Shown here: positions 61,983 to 64,000 of the stretch, one piece after another
Numbering within the stretch: position 1 is the stretch's first letter
How the letters are laid out: each line of letters begins with the position of its first letter
Assembly (NCBI GenBank): GCA_964579735.1
Contig: CAZOHH010000003.1
Location: forward strand, 10,887-74,886
DNA: 64,000 nt
From: CAILLO01 sp964579735
GTDB lineage: Bacteria; Bacillota; Clostridia; Saccharofermentanales; UBA5734
Reading direction: 5' to 3'
Made by a program: the position numbers and the translations under genes
The notes under the pieces: model-generated
Told to the model about the DNA's origin: nothing
Seen by the model: only the letters and a program-made list of their open reading frames with translations
The model's database searches: none

Positions 61983-63227
61983 CTACTTTGCAGCCGACAC
62001 CTTGCGAAGCTTCGCGAAGCGCGGGAGCCCGTCGATCATGGGTGGGCGGGACTCGCCCTGGATCAGCGGGAGGACATAATCGATGAAGTCCTGGGTGACG
62101 AAGTTGCCCTCGGCATTGATCCAGCTTCTCGGAATCTTCTTTTCGGTATTGGCGACATCGTCCAGCGGAATCAACTGGATTTCGCAGGCATAATCCTTGC
62201 CAGGTGCGCGCTTGAATGCGACCATCTGATCCGTGCCGCCCGCGATGGCGACCTGGACGGCGGTCTGTCCTGCCAGGTAGGACTCATCCACATCGGTCTG
62301 GGACGCGAGGTGCGCCGCACAGCGCTGAAGCAGGGAGAACTCGATGGCGCGGATCTTGCATCCCAGACGGTCCTTGACGATACCGGCGAGAAGGGTTGCG
62401 GTTCCGCCCATCTGGGCGTGGCCGAAGGCATCTTTGGACAGTTCTCCGACCAGCTCGGGAAGATACTTGCCGTCCTTGGTCCGCACGCCTTCCGACACGG
62501 CGATGATGCACTTCTTGTCCGTGGCGTACACCTTCTTGACATCGGAGAGGAACGTGTCGAGGTCGAAATCGATCTCGGGTAGATAGATCAGGTCGGGACC
62601 TTGCCCCTTATAGGCGGCGATGGCGGTCGAAGCGGTCAGCCAGCCCGCATTGCGTCCCATGACCTCGAGAATGGTGACCATGCCGGTATCGTAGACGCGA
62701 GCGTCGAGATAGACCTCCATGGTGGAAGTCGCGATATATTTCGCGGCCGATGCGAAGCCTGGGCAATGGTCCGTGCCCCACAGGTCGTTGTCGATGGTTT
62801 TGGGAACCCCCATCACGCGGCATTCGTAGCCGGACTTCTGCATGTACTTGGAGATCTTGTTGCAGGTATCCATGGAGTCGTTTCCGCCGTTGTAGAAGAA
62901 GTAGCGGATGTCGTATTTGCGGAAGACCTCGAGCAGTCGAATGTAATCGGTTTCGTCCTCTTCGACCTTCTTCAGCTTGTAGCGGCAGGACCCGAGTGCG
63001 GAAGAGGGGGTCGTCTTCAGGAGATCCAGTTCCCTGGGGTCCTCCTGGGACATATCGTAGAAGTTCTCGGATAGGATGCCCTTGATTCCATGGGCGGCAC
63101 CGTAGACCTTTCCGATGACTCCGGTCTGCTTGAGCGCTTCCTGGATCACGCCCGCCGCGCTGGCGTTGATGACGGAGGTCGGGCCGCCGGATTGACCGAA
63201 GATCGCATTTCCCTTGAGTGTGGACAT
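61983..63227 (-). CDS. pfp: Pyrophosphate-type 6-phosphofructokinase
   Basis: 414 residues. Phosphorylates fructose-6-phosphate, here probably with PPi. GQSGGPTSVINAS at the N-terminus, GGNDSMDT at 114-121 and PKTIDNDL at 142-149. ATP enzymes have Gly where this protein has Asp117 and Lys143, and those two residues mark PPi use. MGRNAGWL binds fructose-6-phosphate. The ATG at 63225-63227 has GGAGGA at six bases upstream on the minus strand; the frame extends further without a ribosome site. It stands alone, with no other glycolytic gene near. Confidence 0.9.
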   Translation of the reverse strand: MSTLKGNAIFGQSGGPTSVINASAAGVIQEALKQTGVIGKVYGAAHGIKGILSENFYDMSQEDPRELDLLKTTPSSALGSCRYKLKKVEEDETDYIRLLEVFRKYDIRYFFYNGGNDSMDTCNKISKYMQKSGYECRVMGVPKTIDNDLWGTDHCPGFASAAKYIATSTMEVYLDARVYDTGMVTILEVMGRNAGWLTASTAIAAYKGQGPDLIYLPEIDFDLDTFLSDVKKVYATDKKCIIAVSEGVRTKDGKYLPELVGELSKDAFGHAQMGGTATLLAGIVKDRLGCKIRAIEFSLLQRCAAHLASQTDVDESYLAGQTAVQVAIAGGTDQMVAFKRAPGKDYACEIQLIPLDDVANTEKKIPRSWINAEGNFVTQDFIDYVLPLIQGESRPPMIDGLPRFAKLRKVSAAK

Positions 63228-63329
63228 GTGGGGTCCTCCTTCAGAATCGTATGTGCGTATTATGCAAACATCGTGAATATAGCATATGGCCTGCATCCTT
63301 TCAACGAATGCAGAGGATCGGTCGGGTCT

Positions 63330-63878
63330 TCAATCGAGGAATTCCGTCGAGAGGATGGAATACAGGTGAAGGTCCTTGCGTATCCCTGAACGCAGAACCG
63401 CTTCTCGCATCGTGCCTTCCCTATGGAAGCCAAGAGATTCGAACAGACGGTGCGAAGCGTCGTTCCCGTCCTGTATGCGTGCTTGTAGACGGTGAAGACC
63501 CATCTCGCGGAAGATGAAACGAAGGAGAAGACGCATTGCGGACGAGGCGACTCCCTTGCCGCGATGTTCGCCGGGTAGAATCGCGATGCCGGTCTCGGCG
63601 CTGCGGTTGGTCCAATCGACGGACTCGAGGTTCACGAGACCGGAGACTTTCCCCTCGTGCAGAATCGTGAAGACGAAGGAGGAGGAAGCATCATTCCAGT
63701 CGTCCAGCATGCCGCGCAATTGCATCTCGCTCATGGGGCGCGCCAAGGCGGGGAGATAGAGCCTCAAGGAGGCGATGTCCTGGAAGAGCGGCACGAAGAG
63801 GGGGATGTGGAACTCCTCCATCGCGACGAGGCGGACATCCGTGGATGGATCCCAGAGCAGCTCCGAAGAATAGTCCAT
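63330..63878 (-). CDS. GNAT family N-acetyltransferase (RimJ/RimL-like)
   Basis: 182 residues. Acetyl-CoA-binding turn LPGEHRGKGVASSAM, then FREMGLHRLQARIQDGNDASHRLFESLGFHREG, the standard RimJ/RimL pattern, and DLHLYSIL at the end. The ATG at 63876-63878 follows AGGAGGA on the minus strand. Substrate unknown; relatives acetylate ribosomal protein N-termini or small molecules. Lies upstream of pfp on the same strand, 102 bases away. Confidence 0.88.
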   Translation of the reverse strand: MDYSSELLWDPSTDVRLVAMEEFHIPLFVPLFQDIASLRLYLPALARPMSEMQLRGMLDDWNDASSSFVFTILHEGKVSGLVNLESVDWTNRSAETGIAILPGEHRGKGVASSAMRLLLRFIFREMGLHRLQARIQDGNDASHRLFESLGFHREGTMREAVLRSGIRKDLHLYSILSTEFLD

Positions 63879-63908
63879 GACGATTCCTCCTATCCACGAT
63901 GAATATCC

Positions 63909-63943
63909 GAAAAGAGCCGGCTCCCTCGAGGGAACCGGCTCTT
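63909..63943 (-). terminator. Rho-independent terminator of tRNA-Lys(TTT)
   Basis: 9-bp perfect outer stem (arms 63912-63920 and 63935-63943) with an inner CTCCCTCGAGGGA palindrome in the loop; the minus-strand transcript ends in UUUUC. It follows the tRNA closely, as for the other two tRNAs. Confidence 0.8.
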
Positions 63944-63949
63944 CAGAAC

Positions 63950-64000
63950 TGGTGAGCCATCGGAGGGTCGAACTCCGGACCCCTTGATTAAAAGTCAAGT
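63950..64000 (-). tRNA. tRNA-Lys(TTT), 3' part only (cut by window end)
   Basis: The 3' half is visible on the minus strand: encoded CCA, acceptor strand, T-arm GGAGTTCGACCCTCC, and the anticodon arm CTTGA-CTTTTAA-TCAAG, giving anticodon TTT (Lys). The 5' half lies beyond the window. Confidence 0.9.

Noticed and set aside
1..64000. CRISPR arrays, insertion sequences, prophage, integrases or att sites
   Set aside because: No regularly spaced direct repeats, transposase or integrase motifs, or phage genes were seen; tRNA 3' ends show no partial duplications within the window.

Overview
The window is a high-GC (roughly 60%) chromosomal segment from a Gram-positive-type bacterium, most likely an anaerobic member of the Bacillota (Clostridia-like). 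The case rests on family composition: a ClpC-type ATPase, a Phe T-box leader on pheST, DUF975 membrane proteins, a class B sortase, two LCP cell-wall ligases, a YerC/TrpR-like regulator before secA, comEC-holA and maf-radC-mreCD-PBP2 gene orders, an NfnAB-type bifurcating oxidoreductase, a eukaryotic-type NADP isocitrate dehydrogenase and a PPi-type phosphofructokinase. I cannot name a genus. A run of exactly 100 Ns (9773-9872) shows this is a scaffolded assembly, so adjacency across it is not proven. I saw no phage, insertion sequence, integrase, CRISPR array or rRNA.

Layout. 1-9.8 kb: clpC 3' end; argJ (minus); two tandem DUF975 proteins; a tightly overlapped four-gene set (FAD dehydrogenase, SRAP/HMCES-like protein, asparaginase, CBM9-like protein); an SPFH plus zinc-ribbon pair. 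9.9-17.1 kb: tRNA-Lys(CTT) with promoter and terminator; mtnA plus class II aldolase; sortase B; DUF362 ferredoxin-like protein; ruvC-ruvA-ruvB-queH. 17.1-24.9 kb: rqcH and a long PRPP synthetase on the minus strand around a small membrane protein; engB; comEC; holA. 25-33.8 kb: icd, a SEC-C protein, asnS, maf, radC, mreC, mreD, a class B PBP and a degenerate methylglyoxal-synthase-like protein. 33.9-43.8 kb: nfnA-nfnB-dtd, T-box-pheS-pheT, a polar amino-acid ABC transporter with an EamA exporter. 43.9-49.3 kb: three pilin-like/TadE-DUF5702-like surface proteins and two LCP proteins. 49.3-56 kb: yerC-like, secA, then pnp-ahcY-mtaD and tRNA-Thr(CGT). 56-64 kb: a GNAT, an orphan solute-binding lipoprotein, a GNAT-MGMT fusion, a flavin reductase, an MFS transporter, then (minus) pfp, a GNAT and the 3' half of tRNA-Lys(TTT).

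How genes fit together. Most of the window is housekeeping: cell-wall synthesis and shape, Holliday-junction processing, protein export, tRNA charging and quality control. The most coherent metabolic theme is recycling of S-adenosylmethionine by-products. pnp-ahcY-mtaD predicts a deamination-first route (MTA, SAH and 5'-deoxyadenosine to inosyl compounds, then hydrolysis or phosphorolysis). mtnA with a FucA-like aldolase predicts a DHAP-shunt fate for the resulting sugar phosphate. Other points of note are the GNAT-MGMT fusion, the methylglyoxal-synthase fold lacking its catalytic residues, the pilin-like trio without a visible export machine, and a 21-bp palindrome covering the -35 of the amino-acid transporter promoter.
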